A DNA stretch of 64,000 bases from Streptomyces sp. TS71-3 (GTDB taxonomy: Bacteria; Actinomycetota; Actinomycetes; Streptomycetales; Streptomycetaceae). Position 1 is the first letter of the stretch. The number at the start of each line of letters is the position of its first letter. Shown here in pieces: positions 25,703 through 35,526 of this stretch. The stretch lies in the NCBI RefSeq assembly GCF_018327685.1, contig NZ_BNEL01000003.1, forward strand, positions 620,001-684,000, in the 5' to 3' direction. The translations under genes and the position numbers were made by a program. Under the pieces are notes generated by a model. The model was given only the letters and a program-made list of their open reading frames with translations. It did no database searches and was not told where the DNA came from.

Positions 25703-27367
25703 TCAGGTACTCAGGTCCCGGCGCCGCAGGGCCATCAGGGACGCCGCGACCAGCGCCACCGCGAGAACCGTGAGCGCGATCACCGGAGGCCACTGCATCG
25801 CCGGTCCCGGCAGCTTGGGCAGGTGGGTGAAGGGCGAGACGTCCATCACCCCTTGCGGCAGGTTCAGCGCGGGGCCGATCCAGCCGATGGCCAGGCAGAT
25901 CCCCGCCACCGCCCAGCCGGCCTGCGCCGCCTTCGCGCTCACCGCGTACAGCAGCAGCGCGACGCCGGTGAGCGTCCACACCGCCGGGAGCTGGACCAGC
26001 GCGGCACCGAGGATGCCCGGCGCCCGGTGCCCGTAGCCGAGGGCGAGGCCCGCGCCGCCCAGCAGCATCACCAGGGCCGAGCCGCCGTAGGCGATGACGA
26101 GGTGGCCCGCGGCCCAGCGGACCCGGCTGACGGCGTTCGCGAGGATCGGCTCGGCGCGGCCCCCGGTCTCCTCGCCGTGCAGCCGCAGCACCGAGGAGAC
26201 CCCGTACAGCGCCACGACCATGCCCAGCATGCCGAGCATCGCGGAGAGGAACGCGTCGGTCAGGCCGCTCTGGCCGCCCATCCGCTGGAAGATCTCCTTG
26301 GCCTGCTCGTTGTCCCCGACCAGGTCCGCGGCGCCCTTCGTCATCCCCCCGAAGATCACGCCGCTGATCAGGAAACCGAGGCTCCAGCCGAGCAGGCCGC
26401 CGCGCTGCAACCGCCATGCCAGCGCGCCCGCGGTGCCCAGCCTGCCGTCCGCCGGGCCCGGCCGGGTCGGGAAGAAGCTCATGCCGACGTCGCGGCGGCC
26501 GGCCAGCGTGTACGCCACCACGGCCTGGACGGCGATCGCCGCGACGAACAGCAGCAGCACCCACCACCGTTCACCCGGCGCGCGGACGATGCTGCCGGCC
26601 GAGGCGAAGGCGCGCATGTTCTCGGCCCACCCGATCGGCGACAGCCACGTCAGCACCGAGCTGCCGTCGTCCGTCGCCGCGTCGCCCGCGGAGTGCAGGA
26701 CGAACGCGGCGCCGATCACCGCCGTCGTCAGGCCCCGTGCGAGCCGGGCGCTCTCGGTGAGCTGGGCGACGATCGCCGCGGCCGTCGCGAAGAGCATGCC
26801 GCAGGCGCCGATGGACAGCCCGAGCGCGAGCGCGCCCGCGCCGCCCTCGGGGGACAGCCCGGCGGCGACGATCAGCGCGGTGCCGACGTTGGCGATCAGC
26901 GCGGTCAGCAGCGCGGCGGTGAGCGGCGCGCGGCGGCCCACCATCGCGGAGGACAGCATCTCCTGGCGGCCCGTCTCCTCCTCGTCCCTGGTGTGCCGGA
27001 TGACGATGAGCAGGCTCATCACGCCCGCGAGCGCCGCGCCGAAGACGGCGTAGCGCCAGGCGACGATGCCGCCGAGCGAGTCCGAGAACACCGGCCCGTA
27101 CAGCGACCGCATCGAGCTGTTCGCGGTCATCGACTGCGCCAGTTGGGCGCGCTTGGCCGTGGTGTCGTAGAGGGTCTCGAAGGCGCCGGAGCCGGTGGCG
27201 ATGACGCCGCCGAGGATCAGCGCCCAGGCCGGCACCATCACCCGGTCGCGGCGGAGCGCGAGCCTGAGCAGGATGCCGGTGCCGGCGAGCTGGCGTGAGC
27301 CGCCGGAGTTGCTGGATCCGCCCGCACGGCCGGTGCGGCCGGCGGCCGGCGCGGCGACGGAGGTCAT
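25703..27367 (-). CDS. ABC transporter permease (drug-exporter type)
   Basis: The 554-residue integral membrane protein has about 12 hydrophobic segments in two similar halves, for example [17 protein letters not shown] and [19 protein letters not shown]. It matches the large polyketide/multidrug exporter permeases found beside DrrA-type ATPases. An N-terminal Gly/Ser-rich cytoplasmic stretch precedes the first helix. Its start overlaps the ATPase stop by 4 bases (ATGA), so the two are translated together and form one exporter. Confidence 0.88.
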   Translation of the reverse strand: MTSVAAPAAGRTGRAGGSSNSGGSRQLAGTGILLRLALRRDRVMVPAWALILGGVIATGSGAFETLYDTTAKRAQLAQSMTANSSMRSLYGPVFSDSLGGIVAWRYAVFGAALAGVMSLLIVIRHTRDEEETGRQEMLSSAMVGRRAPLTAALLTALIANVGTALIVAAGLSPEGGAGALALGLSIGACGMLFATAAAIVAQLTESARLARGLTTAVIGAAFVLHSAGDAATDDGSSVLTWLSPIGWAENMRAFASAGSIVRAPGERWWVLLLFVAAIAVQAVVAYTLAGRRDVGMSFFPTRPGPADGRLGTAGALAWRLQRGGLLGWSLGFLISGVIFGGMTKGAADLVGDNEQAKEIFQRMGGQSGLTDAFLSAMLGMLGMVVALYGVSSVLRLHGEETGGRAEPILANAVSRVRWAAGHLVIAYGGSALVMLLGGAGLALGYGHRAPGILGAALVQLPAVWTLTGVALLLYAVSAKAAQAGWAVAGICLAIGWIGPALNLPQGVMDVSPFTHLPKLPGPAMQWPPVIALTVLAVALVAASLMALRRRDLST

Positions 27368-28314
27368 CGCGTCATCGCCTCTTCCGCGCGCTCGCCGCCG
27401 GGCCGCGTGCCGGACGCGCCGCCGTCTGCCGCGTCGCCCTGGTAGTGGCGGAGGAACAGCTCCTCCAGGGTGGGCGGGGTGGAGGTGAGGGTGCGCACGC
27501 CCGAGTCGGTCAGCGAGCGGAGCACCGCGTCCATCTTGTCGCTGTCCACCTGGAGCCGGACCCGCCTGCCCTGCACGTCGAGGTCGTGCACGCCGGGCAG
27601 CCCGTCGAGCGCGCCCGGATCGCCCGCCAGCTCGGCGGTGATGCTGGTACGGGTCAGGTGCCGCAGGTCGGCCAGCGAGCCCGTCTCCACCGTCTGCCCG
27701 TTACGGATGATGCTGACCCGGTCGCAGAGGGTCTCCACCTCGCTGAGGATGTGCGACGACAGCAGCACGGTCCGGCCGCGGTCGCGCTCCTCCTCCACGC
27801 AGGCCTGGAACGCCTCCTCCATCAGCGGGTCGAGCCCGGAGGTCGGTTCGTCGAGGATCAGCACGTCGACGTCGGACGCGAACGCGGCGACGAGGGCGAC
27901 CTTCTGGCGGTTGCCCTTGGAGTACGTGCGACCCTTCTTGGTCGGGTCCAGCTCGAAACGGTCGGTCAGCGTGGCGCGCCGGGACTTGTCCAGTCCCCCG
28001 CGCAACCGTCCGTAGAGGTCGATGACCTCGCCCCCGCTGAGGTTGCGCCACAGCGTGACATCCCCCGGCACATACGCGACCCGCCGGTGCAGCTCCACGG
28101 CGTCCCGCCACGGGTCCCGGCCGAGGAGCTGCGCGGCACCGGCGTCGGCGCGCAGCAGCCCGAGGAGGACCCGGATGGCGGTGGACTTGCCGGCACCGTT
28201 GGGCCCCAGGAACCCGTGCACCTCACCCGTCTCGACCGCCAGGTCGAGGCCGTCCAGCGCATGCGTCCGCCCGAAGGACTTGTGGAGTCCCGAGGCGGTG
28301 ATTGCCTTTGTCAT
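27364..28314 (-). CDS. ABC transporter ATP-binding protein (DrrA-like)
   Basis: The 316-residue ATPase has Walker [10 protein letters not shown], signature YSKGNRQKV (a variant of LSGGQ usual in this exporter group), Walker [14 protein letters not shown] and the H-loop [11 protein letters not shown]-terminal extension of about 90 residues ([12 protein letters not shown]) is typical of DrrA-type partners. It pairs with the downstream permease in a putative efflux pump. The palindrome just upstream of ATG 28314 suggests control by the divergent MarR/GbsR-like gene. Confidence 0.93.
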   Translation of the reverse strand: MTKAITASGLHKSFGRTHALDGLDLAVETGEVHGFLGPNGAGKSTAIRVLLGLLRADAGAAQLLGRDPWRDAVELHRRVAYVPGDVTLWRNLSGGEVIDLYGRLRGGLDKSRRATLTDRFELDPTKKGRTYSKGNRQKVALVAAFASDVDVLILDEPTSGLDPLMEEAFQACVEEERDRGRTVLLSSHILSEVETLCDRVSIIRNGQTVETGSLADLRHLTRTSITAELAGDPGALDGLPGVHDLDVQGRRVRLQVDSDKMDAVLRSLTDSGVRTLTSTPPTLEELFLRHYQGDAADGGASGTRPGGERAEEAMTR

Positions 28315-28318
28315 GGTT

Positions 28319-28339
28319 CTGAACGTACGCTTCGTTCAG
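28319..28339 (-). promoter_or_regulatory. Operator-like palindrome CTGAACG-N7-CGTTCAG
   Basis: A perfect 7-7-7 inverted repeat ends 4 bases before the ATPase start codon. It is in the divergent gap shared with the GbsR-type gene and is probably its operator. The same gap also has two direct copies of GCGGTTCACA (about 28408-28430). Confidence 0.65.
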
Positions 28340-28555
28340 AAATTTGTGAAGTTAAGGAAGCGTATAAACTCGTTGGTGCAGGTGGCCGGGGTGGAACCGG
28401 CGGTGCGCGGCGGTTCACAGCGGTTCACAGCGCTACACAGTGCTTCGCCTGTGTGGCGGCACATTGGGACGGCACCGGCACGGTGGGGGCGGGACCTGCG
28501 GGAACGCGGTCCGGGCCGGGGCCCTGAGGAGGGGGGAGTGGGAGATGATCGTGGG

Positions 28556-29092
28556 ATGACGGAGACGAACGGTACGGCGGACGGGAGCGTGACGGAGAAC
28601 GGCGCCGGCAGGCCGCCGGCCGACCCCGAGGGGGTGTCGAGGTTCGTGGAGGGCTTCGCCTCCCAGCTCGTCTCGGCCGGGATGCTGCGGATGCCGGCCC
28701 GCGTGTTCGCCGCGCTGCTCGCCTCCGAGGACGGCGTCCTCACCTCCGGCGAGCTGGGCAAGCAGCTCCAGGTGAGCCCCGCGGCCGTCTCCGGCGCGAT
28801 CCGCTACCTCGACGGCGTCACCATGGTCACCCGCGAGCGCGAGCCCGGCTCGCGGCGGGAGCGGTACCGGATCTCCCGCGACCAGTGGTACGAGATCCTC
28901 ACCGACCGCGAGGTGATGCTGCGGCGCTGGGAGCAGACGTTGCGGGAGGGCATCGCCACGATGGGGGCCGACAGCAAGCCGGGGCGGCGGATCGCCGAGA
29001 CCCTGGAGTTCTTCAGCTTCGTCCACACGGAGTTCAGTGCGGTGATGGATCGCTGGCGCAAGCATCGGGATGAGATGTTCGGGGAGGACTAG
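28556..29092 (+). CDS. GbsR/MarR family transcriptional regulator
   Basis: The 178-residue protein has a MarR-like winged helix (MPARVFAALLASEDGVLTSGEL, QVSPAAVSGAIRYLDGV, REREPGSRRERYRIS) and a long C-terminal dimerisation helix (EFFSFVHTEFSAVMDRWRKHRD). Genes of this type commonly stand divergent from DrrAB-like exporters and repress them. ATG 28556 is in frame with the conserved body; the preceding GGGAG is only a moderate ribosome site. The likely target is the palindrome at 28319-28339. Confidence 0.88.
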   Translation: MTETNGTADGSVTENGAGRPPADPEGVSRFVEGFASQLVSAGMLRMPARVFAALLASEDGVLTSGELGKQLQVSPAAVSGAIRYLDGVTMVTREREPGSRRERYRISRDQWYEILTDREVMLRRWEQTLREGIATMGADSKPGRRIAETLEFFSFVHTEFSAVMDRWRKHRDEMFGED

Positions 29093-29146
29093 GCGCTCGG
29101 GCGAAGCGGATCGGGGCGAAGCCCCGTCCTGGGCCCCGGCCTACTC

Positions 29147-29192
29147 AGGGGCGCGGGGCTGTGTCGATATGCGGCTCCGCCGCGTGGGCGCG
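29147..29192. repeat. Second-type dispersed repeat (GGGGCGCGGGGCTGTGTCGA form)
   Basis: A 46-bp stretch (AGGGGCGCGGGGCTGTGTCG then ATATGCGGCTCCGCCGCGTG and GGCGCG) recurs inverted, with three or four differences, at 54117-54162. It shares only its first ten bases with the common core and is a distinct family. Confidence 0.75.
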
Positions 29193-29243
29193 AGCGACCA
29201 CCACCGGCCGGTGGTCCGGAGACGACAGCGACTGCCCCTCGGG

Positions 29244-29560
29244 GCGGTGACGACCTGACAGTGGCGCCGTGGCTGGTCGCGCAGTTCCCCGCGCCCCTGG
29301 GCAGGCCGAAGCTACGCCCCGACAAGGGGCGCGGGGAACTGCGCGAACAACCACACACCCACCGACGGTCCGAAGACGACAGCAACCGCCCCCTCGCGGC
29401 GGTGACGACCTGACAGTGGCGCCGTGGCTGGTCGCGCAGTTCCCCGCGCCCCTGGGCAGGCCGAAGCTACGCCCCGACAAGGGGCGCGGGGAACTGCGCG
29501 AACAACCACACACCCACCGATGGTCCGAAGACGACAGCAACCGCCCCCTCGCGGCGGTGA
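29244..29560. repeat. 155-bp tandem duplication between convergent genes
   Basis: Units 29244-29398 and 29399-29553 are nearly identical (ACGG against ATGG is the main difference), and the start of a third unit follows at 29554. Each unit holds an inverted pair of the dispersed core: forward at 29279 and 29434, reverse at 29326 and 29481. The gap between the GbsR-type gene and the sigma factor gene (29093-29567) holds no gene. Confidence 0.9.
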
Positions 29561-29567
29561 TCCGGGG

Positions 29568-30989
29568 CTACCGCCCACCGCCAGGCGGCCCCGGTTCCGG
29601 GGGACGGGGATCCGTCATCTCCTTGAGGCGGCGTTTCATGTAGCGGCGCTCCGCCTCCGTCGCGCCCAGCGACAGGGCCTCGCGGTAGGCCTCCGCAGCC
29701 TCCGGGCGGCGGTCGAGTCGGCGGAGGAGGTCCGCGCGGGTGGCGGGGAGCTGGCGGTAGCCGGCGAGGGACCCCTCACGGTCGAGCGCGTCCACCAGCG
29801 CGAGACCGGCCGCGGGGCCCTCCGCCATCGCGACGGCCACCGCGCGGTTCAGCTCGACCACCGGGCTCGGCGCCATCTTCGCCAGCTCCGCGTAGAGCAG
29901 CGCGATCTGCGGCCAGTCGGTGGCCGCGGGCTCGGCCGCGGTGGCGTGGCAGGCCGCGATGGCCGCCTGCACCTGGTAGGGACCGGGACGGTGCCGGTGC
30001 AGCGCGCGGTCGAGCACCGCGAGGCCCTCGCCGATGCGGTCCCGGTCCCAGGCCGCCCGATCCTGCTGCTCCAGCGGCACGAGCGCCCCGTCCGGACCGG
30101 TACGCGCGTCCCTGCGCGCGTCGTGCAGCAGCATCAGCGCGAGCAGCCCCTCCGCCTCGGCCCGCGTGCGGACCCCGGCGTCGTCCGCCTTCTGCGGTAG
30201 CAGCCGCACGACCAGCCGGGCCAGCCGGATGGCCTCCTCGGCCGGTTCCCGGCGCGTCAGGGCCTCACCGCGGGTCGCCGCATACCCCTCGTTGAAGATC
30301 AGGTAGAGCACGGCGAGGACGCCCGCGGTGCGTTCCGGCAGGAGGTGCGCCGGCGGCACGCGGAACGGGATGCCGGCGTTGCGGATCTTGTTCTTGGCCC
30401 GCACCAGGCGCTGCGCCATGGTCGGCTCCGGCACCAGGAACGCCCGCGCGATCTCCGCCGTGCTCAGCCCCGCGAGGCTCCGCAACGTGAGCGCCACCCG
30501 GGCCGGCAGGGGCAGGGCCGGGTGGCAGCAGGTGTAGATCAGTTCGAGGCGGTCGTCGAGGAAGGGGTCGCCGGGGACGGGGGCGCCGGGAACGGGGGCG
30601 TCTGCCGTGCCGCCGGGACGCCCGTCGGACGAGGCGTCCACGGCGGCACCCGCAGCCCCGGCCCCCGCGGCCCCCTCGGCCGTCGTGCGCAGCTCTCCCG
30701 CCAGCGCCCGGAGCCCCCGGCTCTCCGTGGCGGCGCGGCGCAACCGGTCCACGGCGGCGTTCCTGGCCGTCGTGGTCAGCCACGCGCCCGGGGTGCGCGG
30801 CACGCCCGAGTCCGGCCACCGTTCCACCGCCTTGGCGAACGCGTCCTGCGCGCACTCCTCGGCCAGGTCCCAGTCCCCGGTGAACCGGATGAGGGCGGCC
30901 ACGATCCGCCCCCACTCGGCCTCGTACGCGGCGGCGACGGCGTCCGAAACGACCTCGCGCTCAGCACCCGGCCGGCCCTGTGCCGTCAT
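29568..30989 (-). CDS. ECF sigma factor of the ECF42 type, with TPR-like C-terminal extension
   Basis: At 473 residues this is much longer than a normal ECF factor. Region 2 is clear ([55 protein letters not shown]), as is region 4 ([29 protein letters not shown]). An Ala/Gly-rich insert lies between them. The remaining 250 residues are helical repeats ([42 protein letters not shown]), the ECF42 hallmark. ECF42 genes sit beside DGPF/YCII genes, as here. No anti-sigma factor is visible; the extension may control activity. Confidence 0.93.
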   Translation of the reverse strand: MTAQGRPGAEREVVSDAVAAAYEAEWGRIVAALIRFTGDWDLAEECAQDAFAKAVERWPDSGVPRTPGAWLTTTARNAAVDRLRRAATESRGLRALAGELRTTAEGAAGAGAAGAAVDASSDGRPGGTADAPVPGAPVPGDPFLDDRLELIYTCCHPALPLPARVALTLRSLAGLSTAEIARAFLVPEPTMAQRLVRAKNKIRNAGIPFRVPPAHLLPERTAGVLAVLYLIFNEGYAATRGEALTRREPAEEAIRLARLVVRLLPQKADDAGVRTRAEAEGLLALMLLHDARRDARTGPDGALVPLEQQDRAAWDRDRIGEGLAVLDRALHRHRPGPYQVQAAIAACHATAAEPAATDWPQIALLYAELAKMAPSPVVELNRAVAVAMAEGPAAGLALVDALDREGSLAGYRQLPATRADLLRRLDRRPEAAEAYREALSLGATEAERRYMKRRLKEMTDPRPPEPGPPGGGR

Positions 30990-31146
30990 GTCCTGTCATA
31001 TCCCGTCACTCCGAACTCCGTCGCCACCGTCGTAACCGTCGTGACCGTCGTGACCGTTACGAGAGCACCACCGTCACCGCGGTCCCGCCGTCACCGCGGC
31101 CCCCGTCACCGCGATCCGCGACCGTCCGTTCAGGACCGCCGTCGCG

Positions 31147-31476
31147 TCAGTGCTCCCAGAAGGGCCGTACCTCGACCATGCCCAGCCGGGCCATGGGGTG
31201 CTTGGCGGCGACCTCCACCGCCTCGTCCAGGTCGGCGCACTCGATGACGTCGAAGCCCGCCATCTGCTCCTTGGTCTCGGCGAACGGGCCGTCGGTGACG
31301 AGCAGTTCGCCGTCCCGCACCCGCACGGTCGTCGCGTTCTCGGCAGGCCGCACCCGGCTGCCGAACTTCCGCACGCCGCGGCCCTCCATCTCCGTCACCC
31401 AGCCCATGGCGTCGGCCTCTCCGGGCCCGGCGTGGACCGGCTCCGCTTCTTCGCAGATCAGCAGCAAGTACTTCAT
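31147..31476 (-). CDS. DGPF/YCII family protein
   Basis: This 109-residue protein starts MKYLLLICEE and contains the name-giving segment LLVTDGPFAETKEQMAGF and the end KHPMARLGMVEVRPFWE. YCII-fold proteins of this kind are the constant genomic partners and usual targets of ECF42 sigma factors; their biochemical role is not established. It precedes the sigma gene on the same strand, with a 157-bp gap rich in CCGTCGTGAC-type repeats (31027-31060). Confidence 0.92.
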   Translation of the reverse strand: MKYLLLICEEAEPVHAGPGEADAMGWVTEMEGRGVRKFGSRVRPAENATTVRVRDGELLVTDGPFAETKEQMAGFDVIECADLDEAVEVAAKHPMARLGMVEVRPFWEH

Positions 31477-31520
31477 GGTGTCCGTCCGTCCTCGTGGGTC
31501 CTGGGGGTCGCCGCTCGGCC

Positions 31521-31568
31521 GGCCGATCGTTCAGCCGGCCGATCGTTCAGCCGGCCGATCGCTCAGAC
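31521..31568. repeat. 16-bp tandem repeat (GGCCGATCGTTCAGCC)
   Basis: Two perfect units (31521-31536, 31537-31552) and one variant unit (31553-31568) run into the stop codon of the SRPBCC gene. Confidence 0.85.
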
Positions 31569-32132
31569 GGCCGCGGCGGCCATCGCGGTCAGTGTGCGCG
31601 ACATGTGGTCGTGGAGCTGCCCCAGACGCTCCTGGAACGTCTCCGGGCTGCGCCGTGCGCCCGTGTCGCCGGGGCCGTGCTCGAAGGTGTGCCGCACCAG
31701 CGTGGTCCCGGGCGCGCTGCCAGGCCGCAGTTCGTAGCGCCACACCGAACCCGGGGCGGCGGGGTCACCGGACCGGTCGAGCACCGCCCAGGCGAACACG
31801 GCCGACCGCTCGGCCTCCGTCACGACGCAGGGCACCTCCACCGTGTGACCGTCCGCGAAGCGGTTGGTGGCACGGAAGGACGCGCCCTGACGCGGGCCGG
31901 GCGCCGCTTCGTCCAGCCAGGAGGCGCCGACGCATTCGGGGCTGAACTCGCCGATCCGGGACACGTCCGAGATCACGTCCCAGAAGCGGTGCGCCCCGGC
32001 GGCCACCTCCAACTCGACGGTGACCCGCGCCCCGGTGACACCGTCCGGGTGCGGGGCCTGCGTGATTCCGCTCCCGCCGGCCGCCCCGGCACGCTCCGTC
32101 ACGGCACCGTTTCGTACGTCCACCACGTCCAT
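31563..32132 (-). CDS. SRPBCC (polyketide cyclase/START-like) protein
   Basis: The 189-residue product carries an SRPBCC fold: VTVELEVAAGAHRFWDVISDVSRIGEFSPE, here in parts ELEVAAGAHRFWDVISD and GEFSPECVGASW, plus RFADGHTVEVPCVVTEAERS and WRYELRPGSAPGTTLVRHTF. Such proteins bind hydrophobic ligands in a helix-grip cavity. ATG 32132 (MDVVDVRNG) follows GGCGGGA. It is on the same strand as the DGPF and sigma genes and may belong to the same regulon. Confidence 0.85.
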   Translation of the reverse strand: MDVVDVRNGAVTERAGAAGGSGITQAPHPDGVTGARVTVELEVAAGAHRFWDVISDVSRIGEFSPECVGASWLDEAAPGPRQGASFRATNRFADGHTVEVPCVVTEAERSAVFAWAVLDRSGDPAAPGSVWRYELRPGSAPGTTLVRHTFEHGPGDTGARRSPETFQERLGQLHDHMSRTLTAMAAAAV

Positions 32133-32148
32133 GGTCCATCCCGCCTTC

Positions 32149-32186
32149 CAGAGGGGGAACCTCCCACGCCTTCCGGCAGTGGGGCG
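32149..32186. repeat. Dispersed repeat of the CCTCCCACGCCTT family
   Basis: AACCTCCCACGCCTTCCGGC followed by AGTGGGGC matches, in reverse, the duplicated element at 34830-34902 and another copy at 46089-46124. It forms a short stem (CCCAC/GTGGG). Confidence 0.7.
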
Positions 32187-32364
32187 GGCCGGCCGCTCCG
32201 GCCCGTACACCCTCACGACGGATGGACCCCCACCTCATCGACACCCCGCCGGAAAAAACTTCGGCGGGATCCGGCGGTCGGGCGATCCGCTCCCTTCCGG
32301 CGGTCCGGCGGTCCGGCGGGACGATCGGGTCGCGCTCGGCCCGGTCCGACTCGGCCCGGCCCCC

Positions 32365-33030
32365 TCAGCCCGGCACCACCAACCGCGCCTCGTACGCGAA
32401 GACCGCCGCCTGCGTGCGGTCCCGGAGCCCCAGCTTGACCAGGATCCGGCTGACGTGGGTCTTGATCGTGGACTCGGCGACCACCAGCCGTTCCGCGATC
32501 TCGCTGTTGGACAGGCCCTGCGCGATCAGCACCAGCACCTCGGTCTCCCGGTCGGTCAGCTCCCCGTACGCGCCCTGCCCGGTGACCGGCAGCCGCGGCG
32601 CCTCGGTGAGGCGGGAGAACTCGCTGATCAGCCGACGTGTCACGCTCGGCGCGAGCAGCGCCTCGCCGGACGCCACGACCCGCACCCCGTCGGCGAGCTG
32701 CTGCGCCGAGGCGTCCTTCAGCAGGAAGCCGGACGCGCCCGCGCGCAGCGCCTGGTAGACGTACTCGTCCAGGTCGAAGGTGGTCAGCACGAGCACCTTC
32801 GCCTCGGCGTTCGCCGCGACGATCTCGCGGGTGGCCTCTATGCCGTTCAGCTCGGGCATCCGGATGTCCATCAGCACGACGTCCGGTTCGAGGGTGCGCA
32901 CCCGCTCCACGGCCTCGCGGCCGTTCACCGCCTCGCCGGCGACCTCGATGTCCGGCATGGCGTTCAGGAGGACCGAGAAGCCCTCGCGGACCATCATCTG
33001 GTCGTCGGCGATCAGCACCCGGATGGTCAC
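32365..33030 (-). CDS. NarL/FixJ-type response regulator
   Basis: This 221-residue regulator has a receiver domain with the acidic pair DD (9-10), phospho-acceptor Asp55 (VVLMDIRMP) and the conserved Lys (FLLKDA). The LuxR-type DNA-binding domain follows (LTDRETEVLVLIAQGLSNSE, IKTHVSRILVKL). GTG 33028-33030 overlaps the kinase stop by 4 bases, so kinase and regulator are coupled. The target genes are unknown. Confidence 0.95.
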   Translation of the reverse strand: MTIRVLIADDQMMVREGFSVLLNAMPDIEVAGEAVNGREAVERVRTLEPDVVLMDIRMPELNGIEATREIVAANAEAKVLVLTTFDLDEYVYQALRAGASGFLLKDASAQQLADGVRVVASGEALLAPSVTRRLISEFSRLTEAPRLPVTGQGAYGELTDRETEVLVLIAQGLSNSEIAERLVVAESTIKTHVSRILVKLGLRDRTQAAVFAYEARLVVPG

Positions 33031-34610
33031 GCCGGCTCCCCTTCCGCGCCCGTGCCGGTGCCGGGGCCGGGGCCGGGGCGCCTGACCGTGCCCAGGTCCT
33101 TCGTCGCACCCGCGTCCTTCACCAACCCCACGCTCTTCCCCGTCCCCATCCCGGTCGCCGTCCCCATCCCTGCACCCGAACCCGTAGCCGCGACCGGTGC
33201 GCCACCGGCCTCGTGGACCGGCTCCACCGGCAGGAACGCCGCCACCTCGTACCCTCCGTCGGCCGTCGGCCCCGCCGTCATCTCGCCGCCGAGCATCGTC
33301 ACGCGCTCGCGCATCCCGGTGACGCCGTGCCCTGCGCCGTGCGACGGCTTGGCCGGCTCGGTGGCCGGACCGTTCACGATCCGCAGACCCAGCCCGCCCA
33401 GCACATGGCCGATCTCCACCGACGCCCTCGCCCCGGGGGCGTGCCGCAGCACGTTGCTGAGCGCCTCCTGCACGAACCGGTACGCCGACAGCTCGACCCC
33501 CGGCGGCAGCTCGCGGACCGCGCCGGTCACCGTCTTCGTCACGTCGAGACCGGCCTCGCGGACGTTGGCGAGCAGCGTGTCCAGATCGGCGAGCGTGGGC
33601 TGAGGGGCGTCCGGCGCCTGGTAGTCCTCGGCGCGCACCACGCCCAGCAGGCGGCGCAGCTCGGTGAGCGCGGCGACCGCGTTCTCCCGGATGGTCGAGA
33701 ACGCCTGCGTGAGCTCCGGCGGCGGGTTCTCCACCCGGTACGGGGCGGCCTCCGCCTGGATCGCCACGACGGACATGTGGTGGGCGACCACGTCGTGCAG
33801 TTCGCGGGCGATGGTGGTGCGCTCCTCCAGCAGCGTGCGGCGGGACCGCTCGGCGGCGCTCACGTGGCGTTCCGCCGTGACCTCCTGCTGTGCGGCGCGG
33901 CGGATGTGCCGCACGGCGACGCAGAGCAGCACGACCGCCGAGACCACCAGCATCGCCGGGGCGTCGGAGCCCATCCCCTGGTCCAGCACGACCGAGCCCA
34001 GCACCCCGTACACCGCGGTCAGCGCCCACATCCAGCCGGCGGCCCGCGGCCCCGTGCGCAGCGCCACCACCGTGAGCACGACGAGGTGGCCCGCGAACCC
34101 GCCGGGCAGCCAGGGTGCGTCGCTCGCGCCGCCCCAGCCCGTGACCAGCACGCAGAGCACCGGGGACGAGGCGAGCGAGACCCAGAAGGCGGCCACCGGA
34201 CGTATCAGGGTGAGCAGCACGGCCGCCATCGGAACGAGGCCGTCCAGCACGCCGAGGGCGTCGGCGCCGCCGTACGGGGTGGTGCCGGTGGCGTACCCGA
34301 TGAGCAGCACGATCAGCGCCGCGGCCACCACCACGGCGTGCCGCGCCCACACCATCCGGCTCCGCAGCCGTCCGGGCAGCCACCGCATCCGTCGTCGCCC
34401 GCCTTTCGCGGGCGGCAGCGGCCGGTAGGCCCCGGCGTCCTCCACCAGGTCCTGCCGCAGCCCGCGCAGGGCCTGCACGGCGAACCGGTACTCGGGAGTG
34501 TGGGGCAGTCGGGACCCGGGCGGCGCACCGGCGCCCGCCTCGCCGTGCGGCGTACGGCGCGGGTCCGGGCGCGTGGGGTCCGCCGGGTGCGGTGCGTGGC
34601 TCTCGCTCAT
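33027..34610 (-). CDS. Sensor histidine kinase (HisKA_3 type)
   Basis: The 527-residue kinase has about five to six membrane helices in its first half (HAVVVAAALIVLLIGYATG, VVLTVVALRTG), then the HisKA_3 dimerisation site with the phospho-acceptor in ARELHDVVAHHMSVV, an N-box (RFVQEALSNVLRHAPG) and a G-box (GHGVTGMRERVTMLGG). A Gly/Thr-rich tail of about 60 residues is unusual. ATG 34610 (MSESHAPHPAD) is chosen for its position before the conserved body. It forms a two-component system with the downstream regulator. Confidence 0.93.
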   Translation of the reverse strand: MSESHAPHPADPTRPDPRRTPHGEAGAGAPPGSRLPHTPEYRFAVQALRGLRQDLVEDAGAYRPLPPAKGGRRRMRWLPGRLRSRMVWARHAVVVAAALIVLLIGYATGTTPYGGADALGVLDGLVPMAAVLLTLIRPVAAFWVSLASSPVLCVLVTGWGGASDAPWLPGGFAGHLVVLTVVALRTGPRAAGWMWALTAVYGVLGSVVLDQGMGSDAPAMLVVSAVVLLCVAVRHIRRAAQQEVTAERHVSAAERSRRTLLEERTTIARELHDVVAHHMSVVAIQAEAAPYRVENPPPELTQAFSTIRENAVAALTELRRLLGVVRAEDYQAPDAPQPTLADLDTLLANVREAGLDVTKTVTGAVRELPPGVELSAYRFVQEALSNVLRHAPGARASVEIGHVLGGLGLRIVNGPATEPAKPSHGAGHGVTGMRERVTMLGGEMTAGPTADGGYEVAAFLPVEPVHEAGGAPVAATGSGAGMGTATGMGTGKSVGLVKDAGATKDLGTVRRPGPGPGTGTGAEGEPA

Positions 34611-34752
34611 GTACGGCACAGTAGGCGCGGGTGGCGGTCGTGGTCGTCCCCTCGCAGGAGGGTTGCCCGGGGTCCGTCTCAAGTACTACGGGGTGCGGTT
34701 CCCTACGGGGTGCGGCCGGCAGTACCCGGGGTTGCTCCAGCCCCTCGGGGGG

Positions 34753-34781
34753 CTCCCTACCGGGGGCCCTCCGGTAGGGAG
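34753..34781 (-). terminator. Strong hairpin downstream of the DJ-1 gene
   Basis: A perfect 11-bp stem, CTCCCTACCGG (34753-34763) and CCGGTAGGGAG (34771-34781), has a 7-base loop. It lies between the DJ-1-like stop (34960) and the kinase start (34610), both on the minus strand, so it probably separates the two transcripts. Confidence 0.75.
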
Positions 34782-34829
34782 GATTCTGATTGTTGCGGGA
34801 TCGTCCGCCGGTGGGGCTTCCCGCTCCCC

Positions 34830-34902
34830 CACTGCCTTGAAGGCGTGGGAGGTACCCCCATCCCCCTGCCTTGAAGGCGTGGGAGGTACCCCCATCCCCG
34901 CG
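34830..34902. repeat. 36-bp direct duplication, CCTCCCACGCCTT family
   Basis: The text CTGCCTTGAAGGCGTGGGAG followed by GTACCCCCATCCCC appears twice in succession (about 34832-34866 and 34868-34902). Each unit has an inner stem (GCCTTGAAGGC). No gene is seen in the surrounding 34611-34959 gap. Confidence 0.85.
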
Positions 34903-34959
34903 CCCCTTCCGAGGCACCCCTGTGTTCCAGCCATCCGAGGCGAACGGCCCTACCCCCGT

Positions 34960-35526
34960 TCAGGAGGCCGGCGCCACCTTCCGCAGCACGTCGACGAACG
35001 CCCGCATCCAGCCCGGGTGGTCCGGCCAGGCCCGGGCGGACACCAGCATGCCGTCGACCACGGCGTCACCGTCCTCGAACTGCGCGCCGGCGATCCGCAC
35101 GTCCGGTTCGAGCGCGGGGTAGGCGGACGTCCGGCGGCCCGAGAGCACTCCGGCCGCCGCGGTGATCTGCGGGCCGTGGCAGATCTGGGCGACGGGCTTG
35201 CCCGCGGTGAAGAAGTGCTCGACGATCCGCTTGAGGTTCGCGTCGCCCCGCAGGTACTCCGGGGCCCGGCCGCCCGGGATGACCAGGGCCGCGTACTCCT
35301 CGGGATCGACCTCCTCGAAGGCCGCGTCGGCCGGCCAGGTGTAGCCGGGCTTCTCCGTGTACGTGTCGAAGCCGTCCTCGAAGTCGTGCACCACGAACCG
35401 GAGTTTCTTACGGGCCGGCGCCGCGATCACCACCTCGTAGCCCTCCTCGGACAGCCGCTGGTAGGGGTACATCACTTCCAGGGACTCGGCCGCGTCCCCG
35501 GTCACCAGAAGGATCTTCACGGTCAT
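34960..35526 (-). CDS. DJ-1/PfpI family protein
   Basis: The 188-residue product is a compact DJ-1/PfpI protein: KILLVTGDAAESLEVMYPYQ at the start, LVIPGGRAPEYLR, and the nucleophile Cys116 in the elbow AQICHGPQ. Members act as proteases, glyoxalase/deglycase-like enzymes or stress proteins. The acidic residue near Cys needed for nucleophilicity is plausible (Glu17/Glu18 region). ATG 35526 starts MTVKILLVTG. The next upstream gene is divergent. Confidence 0.93.
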   Translation of the reverse strand: MTVKILLVTGDAAESLEVMYPYQRLSEEGYEVVIAAPARKKLRFVVHDFEDGFDTYTEKPGYTWPADAAFEEVDPEEYAALVIPGGRAPEYLRGDANLKRIVEHFFTAGKPVAQICHGPQITAAAGVLSGRRTSAYPALEPDVRIAGAQFEDGDAVVDGMLVSARAWPDHPGWMRAFVDVLRKVAPAS

